Origin: a virus
Virus record (IMG/VR): IMGVR_UViG_3300015366_000097
Location: 1-42,627 of that record
Length of the DNA stretch: 42,627 nt
Direction: 5' to 3' (one strand)
The notes beneath the pieces are model-generated. The model was not told the DNA's origin. It ran no database searches and worked only from the letters and a program-made list of their open reading frames with translations. This document shows positions 1-7,376 of the stretch, piece by piece (position 1 is the first letter of the stretch; each line of letters starts with the position of its first letter). A program made the position numbers and the translations under genes.

Positions 1-53
1 AGGTTCGCGCCGTAAAGGTCCGCGCCGCTAAGGTTCGCGCTGCGAAGGTTCGC
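1..53. repeat. Terminal direct repeat, left copy
   Basis: Bases 1-53 are identical to 42575-42627. The pentapeptide gene reads through the join in frame, so this is most simply the overlap of a circular assembly. It lies inside a 15-bp tandem array, so the true number of units at the join may differ from what is shown. Confidence 0.93.
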
Positions 54-188
54 GCTGCGAAGGTTCGCGCTGCGAAGGTTCGCTTTCGCGTTTATCGCGG
101 CTTGAACGGTAATCGCCATGCTGTTGTTTTCGCATTCGTGGCTAAAAATCACTTCAAGCGAAAAACGAGATTTGATTTCAATTTTCAT
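1..188 (-). CDS. Pentapeptide-repeat protein, N-terminal part (continues at 42574)
   Basis: This is the 5' part of a gene that crosses the circle junction. Joined to 42574-42250 it encodes about 170 residues. The ATG at 188 is preceded by GGAGAGGT at 194-201. The first ~35 residues (MKIEIKSRFSLEVIF...) are followed by tandem five-residue units of the A(N/D)LxS/G type (ANLRS, ADLYG), the hallmark of right-handed quadrilateral beta-helix pentapeptide proteins. It has its own promoter (222-251) just downstream of the terminator of the preceding operon, and its stop overlaps the start of the clamp-like gene. Pentapeptide proteins of this size are common in phages and their role is usually unknown. 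DNA mimicry is known for some family members but cannot be inferred here. Confidence 0.85.
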   Translation of the reverse strand, partial: MKIEIKSRFSLEVIFSHECENNSMAITVQAAINAKANLRSANLRSANLRSANLSGADLYGAN

Positions 189-221
189 GTTTTACCTCTC
201 CAGGTGGTTAATGAGGATTCA

Positions 222-251
222 AGTATACGATAAATAATTTATCTATGTCAA
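222..251 (-). promoter_or_regulatory. Promoter with palindromic operator for the pentapeptide gene
   Basis: Reading leftwards: -35 TTGACA (246-251), 18-bp spacer, -10 TATACT (222-227). The spacer contains the perfect palindrome GATAAATTATTTATC. The 30 bases 224-253 are identical, in the other orientation, to 12921-12950, another promoter. The predicted start lies about 27 bases before the ATG at 188. Confidence 0.8.
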
Positions 252-255
252 CAAA

Positions 256-279
256 TAAAAACCCCGCGCAATGCGGGGT
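256..279 (-). terminator. Rho-independent terminator of the replication operon
   Basis: A 7-bp G+C-rich stem (CCCCGC/GCGGGG plus one A-T pair) with a five-base loop is followed on the minus strand by TTTTTATTT. It begins about 10 bases after the stop of the ParB-like gene. The U-run ends next to the -35 box of the following promoter, which insulates the two transcription units. Confidence 0.88.
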
Positions 280-288
280 GTCTTTTGG

Positions 289-1128
289 TTACTTTTTGAG
301 ATTGCTCAACAATTCATTTAAGGCACTTTGCACCAATGGTGCCAGCTTAGAAAAATTGGGGTCAGCGTGTACCGCTGTCAAGGCTGTGTGCATAGGCTCT
401 GCATGCTTTTTTATGGCTTTCTTGAAGTCGCTATTCGGCATACTTTTGGCAGTCACACGCCCGCCGCCCGCTTTGACCAAAGCGTTCAGCAAGATTTGGT
501 GGGCAGCGTCGCCGTGCTTCTTGATAACCTCAATTGCTGATGTGGCCGAAACAATGTTTTCCATGACCATGCGTCGAATTGGCAGAGGTGCGGCCGCGAG
601 CGACAACAAACCGTCAACATACTGCGTGGACGCATAGCCAAGCCGACGCGCAATCTCTTTTGAATCCCAGCCAAAACCGGCCAAGCGCTTGCACACAATG
701 GCTGATTCGTACAGGCTCAAAGGTTCGCCATCGTTGCCCACCACCAAGGCCACGGTCAAGTCTTCAATGCTTGTGCCCTTCTGACTAACGATGACGGGCA
801 CCTTAGGTACTTCAACGCCTTCACTAATAGCCAACAACACTGCTTCATGGCGACGATGACCACCGGTCACATAAATCACATTCTGGCCGTTTTCGCGTGC
901 CACGTAGCCCGATAAGGGTTTGTCTTTGTAAAAGCCGTTTTCACGGATGCTGTCGGCAATCCAGCGCACCCGAGCTTCATATGCTTGGTTTTTGATGCGA
1001 GCATTGAATCCGTCCAGCACGCGTAATTCATTTGGGGCAACTTGCCACAGGTCAGCGCTTATTGCATTGATATCCTTCATGGCGGCTTTCACATTGCCCG
1101 CCATCAATTGAGCTTCAAAGTTTTCCAT
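289..1128 (-). CDS. ParB/Srx-like domain protein
   Basis: 279 residues. The motif VTGGHRRHEAVL at about residues 87-98 corresponds to the ParB/sulfiredoxin-fold box II (G-x-R-R/H-x-x-A). A helical region near 140-185 (YESAIVCKRLAGFGWDSKEIARRLGYASTQYVDGLL) looks like the ParB-type HTH. It is the last gene of the minus-strand replication operon, its ATG overlaps the TAA of the 65-residue ORF, and GGAGAGGT precedes it. No ParA partner is present, so partition is doubtful. Phage ParB-like proteins without ParA can be nucleases or transcription or modification factors, and I cannot choose between these. A terminator follows immediately. Confidence 0.85.
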   Translation of the reverse strand: MENFEAQLMAGNVKAAMKDINAISADLWQVAPNELRVLDGFNARIKNQAYEARVRWIADSIRENGFYKDKPLSGYVARENGQNVIYVTGGHRRHEAVLLAISEGVEVPKVPVIVSQKGTSIEDLTVALVVGNDGEPLSLYESAIVCKRLAGFGWDSKEIARRLGYASTQYVDGLLSLAAAPLPIRRMVMENIVSATSAIEVIKKHGDAAHQILLNALVKAGGGRVTAKSMPNSDFKKAIKKHAEPMHTALTAVHADPNFSKLAPLVQSALNELLSNLKK

Positions 1129-1325
1129 TATTTCACCTCTCCAAGTTGTTTGATAAATCGTTCAGCAAACGCAAGCACCGATTGCCATTTTTTAAGTGAC
1201 TTCACGCGACGCCCGCCATAATAAAAATTCCAGCGAAAACAATCAACAGTGAATTCATATCGACACACCGCCCCAATGGGTTTGCAAATCAAATTGGCAG
1301 CGGCTGTGATGTGTTGAGGCCTCAT
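1128..1325 (-). CDS. Small hypothetical protein
   Basis: 65 residues, basic and aromatic-rich (KPIGAVCRYEF, RWNFYYGGRRVKSLKKW). It is not recognised. Support comes from its exact packing: its ATG overlaps the stop of the primase-helicase gene (ATGA at 1322-1325) and its TAA shares one base with the ATG of the ParB-like gene. It is therefore co-transcribed and probably coupled to both. No transmembrane segment or clear domain is visible. Confidence 0.7.
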   Translation of the reverse strand: MRPQHITAAANLICKPIGAVCRYEFTVDCFRWNFYYGGRRVKSLKKWQSVLAFAERFIKQLGEVK

Positions 1326-3709
1326 GCTGGGAACGGCACACGCGTATGGTTGTTGGCTTGCTCATAGGCGCGGGCGGCTTCGGATGCGCCCACAATCCCT
1401 TTGGCTGGCGAATCGTTCTTTACAAACAAGCGGGGCTTGCCGCCATCGGGCAACACCAAGTTGTTCACACGGCCGTCAATCAATGCGGGGTGGTACGAGT
1501 AACCCAAGGCTTCCAACATTTCTTTGCGCTTAGAGTGCGTGACACGACGTGCGACACCCAAACGCTCAAGCATGCGGTCAAGTTGAATCGATGACACCCA
1601 GCCCCCGCAAAAGCCCGGCAAGCCCTGCGCAATGGCTTCTTGCAATTCTTGTTCGACACCGCCGGTGCTGGCGCTAATAGCTGTGGCCGTCGATGTAGTC
1701 ACGGGTGCGCGTTGGCAATGCGTGGCGGGGTTGAATTCATCGGGAATGGGGTAAGTGTGAAGCAACTCAGACACGATGGCATAACCGTCGCCGTCACGCA
1801 ACCAAGCGTACAGCGCGGGGAAATACTCACCATCCATGCCGTCGCGTTTCAAGTCTTCGGCCTGTTGCTGTGCGCTGAACAACATACAAAAGCGGCGGTC
1901 GTTCTTGGTCTTCATCACAGCGTCTTTATGATTGCTGTTGAACATGAAGTTGCCACACACATCCGCGCTGATTTGGTCAACGCCTTTACCTTCAATCTCC
2001 AAGCCGTCGCCGCCCGTAATCATGGGCTTTAACTCTTCAATGATTTCGCGCTTTTGGTCGGGGACATAAATGTCTTCCACACCATAAAAGAGTTTTCCCA
2101 GCATCCATGCGTTGAACTCTTTGGACAGTTTTGACGCTTTGGGCCAATGCACATAACGACGACCAACGGCTTCGGCTACACAGCGTGTGAACAAAGTTTT
2201 GCCATTGCCTTCCACACCTTGCAGCAATGGTGCCCATTGAAACTTGACGCCCTTGTGTTGCACGCATGCGGCCATGTAGCACAGCAAAATGGTGCGGTCG
2301 CGTTCATCAGGCAACAGCTTACGCAAGTGGGTCAAGAATGGCGTGGGGTCGCCAACTTTGCGCGGCACATCCACGGGCCAATAAGTGTTCACGAAGACTT
2401 GGCCGCCATTGGATATCAAAGCGCCCGGCTGTTGGTCAGGCTTGAAGCATGGCGCATTGGCGCGGGGTGCGCGATAGGCTTGGGATTGCGTGAAGGCTTC
2501 CCACGCGTCGCGGGTGGTCTTCTCATTGGCGGCATCCATGGTGAATGTGTATCCACCATAAGCCACCTTGAATTGCTCTGGCTTGAGCATGACGCCGCCA
2601 GGCACCAACACACGGTGCAAATCTTGTATATACACGCAACCTGAAAACAAACGCAATTGTTCTTCGTTGTTGGCAAATGTTGAGCCGGTGACTAGCTTGG
2701 GGCGTGGTGGCTCCGCTGTGATTGCGCTAAGTGGCTGGGCACTACTTGGAGCGCCAGCAATTGGCTCTGGCGCTTTGTCGGTCAATACTTCAAATTGGCG
2801 ACCAACGGCACCAAGGATGGTGCGGGGTAAATAATCTTCGCGGTCCCACTTGTCACGCGCAAGAGCTGATTTGCCCATGAGTGTTCGGATGCGTTCGCAG
2901 TCTCTGCCCGTCCAAAATGCCAAGTGCTGGGCCAAGGCCGCGTCGGCGCTGCTTGAATCGTAAGCACGGGCGGGGTCAGGGTAGCACCTGGCCAAGGCTT
3001 GCACGTTTCCCGTCCACAAGTCGGCAAAGCTTGCGCGACCGCCAAAGGCCGACGCCGTGGACTGTGAGCGCAAAGCGCGACGCAAAAGCTCTTCGTCATC
3101 CGTAGGGCCACGCCATTCAGCCACGGGCCCTTCGGTCCATCCTTGTTCCAATGACTGTACAGCGTCAGGGGGAAAATATTGAGCGACAAGCGCGGGCAAG
3201 ACTGCAGAGAAATCCAAAGCGGCATTACCTGTGGCATTGATGCCCGTGAGCGCCACAAAGCGGCCTGAGTGATAGAACTCAAGATTGAGGGTGGTGTTCT
3301 TGCAACCGTGCAATGGTGGGCGTCCGGTGCCAAAGATGTGCAAGCCCTTACCGCTTTGGCTGACTTCAATAGCTGCACCTGTAAACGCCGCGCAAAGGCT
3401 CTTTCCCAAGGGCGTCCAATCGCTGCCGTCGGGCATCACGCAATTGTCAATGTCCAAAAACCAAAAGGGATCGGCTTCGGTGAACACAAAACCCACACCA
3501 TAGTTGCCGCCCATGTTGGCCGCTGCAGCAATGGCTGTTGCTTGGTCCGTCCAGTATGCGGGGTCATGCGCTGACACGACACGGCCCGTCCTGAAATCGG
3601 TGGGGAACTTGTCGGTTTTCCCTGCGCGTGTTTGGCTTGGGACTGCAATATAAACAATGAATTGTTGATATGCGCCCATTGCCGCAAAGGCTGTTGGTAG
3701 TTCACGCAT
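1322..3709 (-). CDS. Primase-helicase (AEP primase/polymerase + SF3-type helicase)
   Basis: 795 residues, a two-part replication enzyme. The N-terminal part has archaeo-eukaryotic primase (PrimPol-like) features. LDID at 85-88 would hold the two metal-binding aspartates, GKGLHIF near 121-126 carries the motif II histidine, and FYHSGRFVALTG follows. The C-terminal part is a DUF5906/D5-like SF3 helicase. Its Walker A is GVEGNGKT near residue 500, a Walker-B-like YGVEDIY follows, and GNFMFNSNHKDAV is the sensor region. The role would be to unwind and prime DNA for the phage polymerase at 10910. This architecture is known from small phages that carry a single self-sufficient primase-helicase. The start at 3709 has only a weak Shine-Dalgarno and lies 4 bases after the TetR-like gene, so translation may be coupled. 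Confidence 0.9.
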   Translation of the reverse strand: MRELPTAFAAMGAYQQFIVYIAVPSQTRAGKTDKFPTDFRTGRVVSAHDPAYWTDQATAIAAAANMGGNYGVGFVFTEADPFWFLDIDNCVMPDGSDWTPLGKSLCAAFTGAAIEVSQSGKGLHIFGTGRPPLHGCKNTTLNLEFYHSGRFVALTGINATGNAALDFSAVLPALVAQYFPPDAVQSLEQGWTEGPVAEWRGPTDDEELLRRALRSQSTASAFGGRASFADLWTGNVQALARCYPDPARAYDSSSADAALAQHLAFWTGRDCERIRTLMGKSALARDKWDREDYLPRTILGAVGRQFEVLTDKAPEPIAGAPSSAQPLSAITAEPPRPKLVTGSTFANNEEQLRLFSGCVYIQDLHRVLVPGGVMLKPEQFKVAYGGYTFTMDAANEKTTRDAWEAFTQSQAYRAPRANAPCFKPDQQPGALISNGGQVFVNTYWPVDVPRKVGDPTPFLTHLRKLLPDERDRTILLCYMAACVQHKGVKFQWAPLLQGVEGNGKTLFTRCVAEAVGRRYVHWPKASKLSKEFNAWMLGKLFYGVEDIYVPDQKREIIEELKPMITGGDGLEIEGKGVDQISADVCGNFMFNSNHKDAVMKTKNDRRFCMLFSAQQQAEDLKRDGMDGEYFPALYAWLRDGDGYAIVSELLHTYPIPDEFNPATHCQRAPVTTSTATAISASTGGVEQELQEAIAQGLPGFCGGWVSSIQLDRMLERLGVARRVTHSKRKEMLEALGYSYHPALIDGRVNNLVLPDGGKPRLFVKNDSPAKGIVGASEAARAYEQANNHTRVPFPA

Positions 3710-3713
3710 GTGC

Positions 3714-4019
3714 TTAGTCGGCCAATGTTGCGAGTGCGCGGGTCTTCAATTCGGGTGCGGCTTTTTGGGCATACTTGTCGCCGGTTGCCAAGCCTTGCGC
3801 GATAACTGACAAGTTGGCATCTTTGATGGCTGCACGCATGATGGTGCGCTTGAATGCAATCATGGTGCCAAAGTATTTGGACACCAAAGCGTCGGCGCAA
3901 TCGGCTTCACGTGCCACAGCTTCGCGTGTCAACTTGGACCAGCCCCCAGGGTGGCCTGCGACTTTGACCGCCGCATTTAGGATTTGTTCTTTTCGATTGT
4001 CAGGGTGCAAACGCATCAT
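3714..4019 (-). CDS. TetR-like HTH DNA-binding protein, short form
   Basis: About 101 residues. Residues RKEQILNAAVKVAGHPGGWSKLTREAVAREADCADALVSKYFG form a TetR-type N-terminal HTH: helix 1, then T-REAVA-REA and a recognition helix ending in the typical KYFG. TetR proteins are usually ~190-220 residues, so the ligand-binding domain is largely missing and only one or two extra helices follow. I choose the ATG at 4019 rather than the one at 4046 because 4046 lies inside the -10 box of a strong promoter. A palindrome overlapping that promoter makes autoregulation plausible (inference). It lies between the nuclease and primase genes and is probably also reached by read-through from the helicase operon. 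Confidence 0.78.
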   Translation of the reverse strand: MMRLHPDNRKEQILNAAVKVAGHPGGWSKLTREAVAREADCADALVSKYFGTMIAFKRTIMRAAIKDANLSVIAQGLATGDKYAQKAAPELKTRALATLAD

Positions 4020-4044
4020 GGAAGTCCGATATAGATTTTGGGGC

Positions 4045-4074
4045 ATTATGCAACAATATTGACGGCTTCGTCAA
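4045..4074 (-). promoter_or_regulatory. Promoter and palindromic operator of the TetR-like gene
   Basis: Reading leftwards: -35 TTGACG (4069-4074), 18-bp spacer, -10 CATAAT (4045-4050). The -35 is one arm of the perfect palindrome TTGACGGCTTCGTCAA (4059-4074). The 18-bp spacer equals that of the promoters at 222 and 12923. A closely similar half-site pair occurs at 7315-7330. Confidence 0.7.
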
Positions 4075-4156
4075 CGGGTTACGAAATGAATTAAAAGAAG
4101 TGACGCAATCCAATAATCGTCGTCATAAATAGCAATGATGAAAATTAGAAACAAAA

Positions 4157-4642
4157 TCATAAAGTTCCTTCACCTGTGCAAAAGGCAGCGTCGCCACCAT
4201 CAACCGTGACCAATTGGGCCCACGCCAACTGCGCCACTTCGTGTGGGGTTCCCGTATAGCGCCAACCGACTTTTTTGGTTTCGCGGCTGACAAATTGCGC
4301 CAGCATCGTGCCAACGTGGCGTTGTTCAATCAATACCTTACGCCAGCCAATGTAATCCGCGCTTTTTATTTTTTCGTTCATGTGCTTGGATTCATTCGCC
4401 AAACCGTAGCGAACGGGAACGCCACGCAAATCAGGCAGCACGCCCACGTTGTTGCGAAACAAGCGCACCCCTTTGCGTGAGCCTTCTAAGCGCACCACAG
4501 AGGCCACTGCGCCTTCGCTGACCCCCGTGGCTTGGCTTGGCATAACGTGGCCGCCATGCATGCCGAAAATAGCTTGCAATTCGTGAATGGCCGCCATACT
4601 CACCCCGTGACGCGCGGCCCATTGATAGACTTCGGGTGTCAT
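4157..4642 (-). CDS. VRR-NUC-like phage nuclease
   Basis: About 161 residues. LFRNNVGVLPDLRGVPVRYGLANESKHMN followed by KSADYIG, FVSRETKK and a C-terminal QLAWAQLV..GGDAAFCTGEGTL matches the layout of phage VRR-NUC-type proteins: R-N-N-x-G, an S-A-D-x-I-G aspartate motif and a V-x-x-E-x-K motif, all of the PD-(D/E)XK fold. Such proteins cut DNA structures during phage recombination or repair. The ATG at 4642 overlaps the stop of the methyltransferase gene (ATGA) and has GGAG 8 bases upstream. The longer in-frame form would start at a GTG at 4651. Downstream, 4075-4156 holds no gene. Confidence 0.75.
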   Translation of the reverse strand: MTPEVYQWAARHGVSMAAIHELQAIFGMHGGHVMPSQATGVSEGAVASVVRLEGSRKGVRLFRNNVGVLPDLRGVPVRYGLANESKHMNEKIKSADYIGWRKVLIEQRHVGTMLAQFVSRETKKVGWRYTGTPHEVAQLAWAQLVTVDGGDAAFCTGEGTL

Positions 4643-5542
4643 GGGCGGCACTCCATGTAAGCCCTTATGACGGCTTCGGCGGCCTTCGCGTTGATGGCAT
4701 TACCGTAGGCGCGTAAGCGTCCCACTCGGGCGGAAGCCCCATAAGCCAACGGGAATGTGCCGGATTCAACTGGCCGCCACTTTCCATCCCTGCACAAGAG
4801 CCAATCAGCATCTGACCACTGGCTGTTAAGCGCTTCGGGTATTCCAAATTTGGTTTGCACGGTTCCATTGCTGCCCGCCACTGTCCCGAAATTTGACCGT
4901 GAGCCGCTGGGCTTGTTGAACCCACCAGTGGCGTCGGCCACCCCGCCAATTGCGCTGTCACATCCAAACTGTCCGTGCTGATTTTCCCGTTGCGAATCCG
5001 GCCCCCTTCGTAGCCACCCTTGTAATCTCGTGTCGTAGGTGTCGGCCACGAACCAAAGTCGTTGTCGGATATGTGGCGCACCGACGCCCGCAGCGCATAA
5101 ATCGAGTGCCCCCCCCGGTGTAACCCGTGGCTTCCAAGTCAGCGTGTACAAGGTCGAACCAATTGAGGCCGTCGCCGCTTGCAACTTGTTCACCAAAAAT
5201 GACATGAGGTTGGCGCTGGCTAATGAGATGGAACCACGCTGGCCATAAATGCCGCTCGTCATCAAACCCAGCGCCTTTGCCTGCCGCGCTGAAAGGTTGA
5301 CAGGGGCAAGAGCCCGTCCAAACATTGCGGCCATCGGGCCATCCTGCATTTCGCAAGGCAAGTGACCAGACGCCAATTCCGGCGAAGAAATGGCATTGGG
5401 TATACCCGTCAAGGTCGTTCGGTCTAACATCTTCAATACTCCTTTGGTCCACGTCACCAAGCGCAATGTGCCCAGCATCAATTAAATTTTTGAGCCACGC
5501 GGCTGCGTATGGGTCAAACTCGTTGTAATAGGCTTTTGGCAC
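4639..5542 (-). CDS. DNA (cytosine-5) methyltransferase, frame interrupted at a G8 run
   Basis: The N-terminal frame has FAGIG (53-57, SAM binding), [13 protein letters not shown] (catalytic PCQ at 80-82) and FGEQV (motif IV variant of ENV), then [10 protein letters not shown]. The rest lies in another frame: [23 protein letters not shown] (motif VIII, RQR) and, at the end, [13 protein letters not shown] (motif X). The frames meet at eight consecutive C on the plus strand (5109-5116). With seven, one ~300-residue enzyme results, a normal length for a small C5 methylase. The start is a GTG at 5542 with AGGGGG upstream, 10 bases after the helicase stop. The function would be protection of phage DNA or marking of replication. 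The extra base may be a sequencing error, real inactivation or a phase-variable tract. Confidence 0.85.
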
Positions 5543-5552
5543 TCATGCCCCC

Positions 5553-7295
5553 TTAGTGTGAAAAATAGGCCATGGCGTCAACGCTTCCGTCGATTCCATC
5601 TTTTGCCAGTTCGAGACTTACGCGCTCTGCCAACTCACCGGCATCACGCGCATTCAATGCCTGTGCTGTCGCAATGTCAGTGCCGAAGCGAAGATAAAAG
5701 CGACGGTAACTTTCAGATTCCCCGCGCCCCTGTGCGTGCTGCAAGCCAGCCCACCACGCGATGACATTGCGCAATGACTTTTGGCCTTGTTGGCGTTCCC
5801 AATGTCGGCGCTTAACTGCCCCCACAACTTCTGCGCTTGCACCGTAAGGAATGACGGGGCTGTTGTCGATGCGTTCGATTTCCCCGCGCAACACGGCAAG
5901 CGTGGCCGCGTCAAGTTCCATCAAGTCACCGTCAACGAATTCGGGTGCGCTTCGGCTTGGGGGTGGCGGGTAATGGCCGCAATGTGGGCAGCATTTATAA
6001 ATTCGTTCATAAGGTTGCATGCAATGCTCATTGATGCACACACGCAAGGGAATTGCGTCCGATACCTTACTGCCACGGCTTTCGCGCCTGTCAAGTGACC
6101 ATGTTCGCACGGCATCGGGCAAGCCGTGGCGCAATACGTTGTTGACGTGGTCAATGATGATTGCCACGGGCTTAGAGCTTCGCGCAATAACTTCGCGTCG
6201 CCCCACGTCACTCAAGAAGTCATAACCCTTTAACTCTTCACCTGTGAGCATCAAACGCAATGCGCGTCCAAACTGCTGGCAAAACAATGCAAACGATTCT
6301 GTTGGACGCGCAAAGCTGACAACCTCAATCGCTGGCAAGTCAAAGCCTTCGCCAAACAAATCGACGTTGACCAATTGCAGAATTTCACGAGCTTTAAAGC
6401 GCCTAAGAATTTGAGCACGCAATGCGTCGGGCGTGTTTGAACTGACCACTTCGGCGGGTACACCGGCTGCGCGAAATGCTGCCGCCTGTTCGGTTGCCGT
6501 TTCAACGTCCACGCAAAAAGTGACACCCAGCTTACCAGGTGCCAACTTGAGATAGTGAGACACCACGTCGCCGGTGATGTGGGATTTATGAACAGCCTTG
6601 CGTAGCTTGTCGCTGTTGAAATCGCCCGTCGTTTGGCTGATAGGCACTTGCGACAAATCAAGGTCAGACGGTGGTGCAAAAATGCGGTAGTCCGTCAAAT
6701 ACCCCATGTTGATAATTTCACGCATGATTGGTGCCAACACCATGGCATCAACCAAACCGTCGGCGTGTCGCCCCAATCCCTTGCCGTCAGCGCGAAGGGG
6801 CGTGGCCGTCGGGAACAACCAGCGGGCACGCTTGCATTTGGCAGCGGCTTTGCCCCACTTGTTTTCGCGCAAAACGTGGTGCCCTTCATCTTGCACGCCA
6901 AATCTGACTTGGTCAAAGAATGGGTCGCTGCCCATGCGAATGATGGTATCGACACCACCGACGCCCGTCTTTGCGTTTGGGTCAAAGAAGTTGTAACCCA
7001 ATTCAGCGACCTGCAATGTGCTGATGACGCGGATTAACGCTGAACCTTTTTTGGCACCAACCAACCGATGACGAACGCCATTGCGTGCAAGTGCGATTGA
7101 AATTTGACTTACCAGTTCTTGACGGTGTGCAATGGCAATTGATGCGCCAGGCTCGTCGTGAAGTAACTTTGACAACACGACGGTTTTGCCTGAACCCGTG
7201 GCGGCCACGGGCATGACGTTAGCAGCGCCAGCATTCCATGCGCCGTAAATTTCAGCCTCTAGCTTGCTTTGAAATGGTCGAAGGTTGACCGACAT
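5553..7295 (-). CDS. DEAD/DEAH-box SF2 helicase
   Basis: 580 residues. LRPFQ near the N-terminus is a Q-motif-like element, Walker A is AATGSGKT (31-38), and a DEGHH near 135 replaces DEAH. TATP (motif III) is near 163 and QQFGRALR (motif VI) near 340. A C-terminal cysteine cluster CINEHCMQPYERIYKCCPHCG near 415-435 forms a probable zinc ribbon. This is the SSL2/RecQ-like phage helicase type, used in replication, recombination or repair. It is the first gene of the minus-strand replication operon, 20 bases downstream of the divergent promoter region. ACC(A/G)-rich leader sequence precedes the ATG and no strong Shine-Dalgarno is seen. Confidence 0.9.
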   Translation of the reverse strand: MSVNLRPFQSKLEAEIYGAWNAGAANVMPVAATGSGKTVVLSKLLHDEPGASIAIAHRQELVSQISIALARNGVRHRLVGAKKGSALIRVISTLQVAELGYNFFDPNAKTGVGGVDTIIRMGSDPFFDQVRFGVQDEGHHVLRENKWGKAAAKCKRARWLFPTATPLRADGKGLGRHADGLVDAMVLAPIMREIINMGYLTDYRIFAPPSDLDLSQVPISQTTGDFNSDKLRKAVHKSHITGDVVSHYLKLAPGKLGVTFCVDVETATEQAAAFRAAGVPAEVVSSNTPDALRAQILRRFKAREILQLVNVDLFGEGFDLPAIEVVSFARPTESFALFCQQFGRALRLMLTGEELKGYDFLSDVGRREVIARSSKPVAIIIDHVNNVLRHGLPDAVRTWSLDRRESRGSKVSDAIPLRVCINEHCMQPYERIYKCCPHCGHYPPPPSRSAPEFVDGDLMELDAATLAVLRGEIERIDNSPVIPYGASAEVVGAVKRRHWERQQGQKSLRNVIAWWAGLQHAQGRGESESYRRFYLRFGTDIATAQALNARDAGELAERVSLELAKDGIDGSVDAMAYFSH

Positions 7296-7314
7296 TATTT
7301 TTTGTTCGCAGTTG

Positions 7315-7358
7315 TTGACGATAGCGTCATTATCATATAAGATTCAGTCCCTAGTCAA
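7315..7358. promoter_or_regulatory. Overlapping divergent promoters
   Basis: Leftward promoter: -35 TTGACT (7353-7358), 18-bp spacer, -10 GATAAT (7329-7334), reading into the helicase gene. Rightward candidate: TTGACG (7315-7320) with TATAAG (7336-7341), a suboptimal 15-bp spacer, reading into 7377. The sequence TTGACGATAGCGTCAT (7315-7330) resembles the palindrome at the TetR-like gene promoter. The two promoters overlap, so their use is probably mutually exclusive. Confidence 0.6.
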
Positions 7359-7376
7359 CTTTTTGGAGAATTTTTT

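Noticed and set aside
1-53. True short direct terminal repeat used for packaging
   Set aside because: The repeat lies within a coding tandem array and the gene is intact across the join, so assembly overlap of a circular or permuted genome is simpler. Not excluded.
1-83. CRISPR-like array
   Set aside because: The 15-bp units are contiguous with no spacers and encode pentapeptides in frame.
289-1128. Plasmid-like partition (phage-plasmid lifestyle) from the ParB-like gene
   Set aside because: No ParA and no centromere-like repeats are seen, and no lysogeny genes apart from a possible regulator.
3714-4046. Start of the TetR-like gene at 4046
   Set aside because: That ATG lies within the -10 box of the predicted promoter. 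The ATG at 4019 is downstream of the expected start site.
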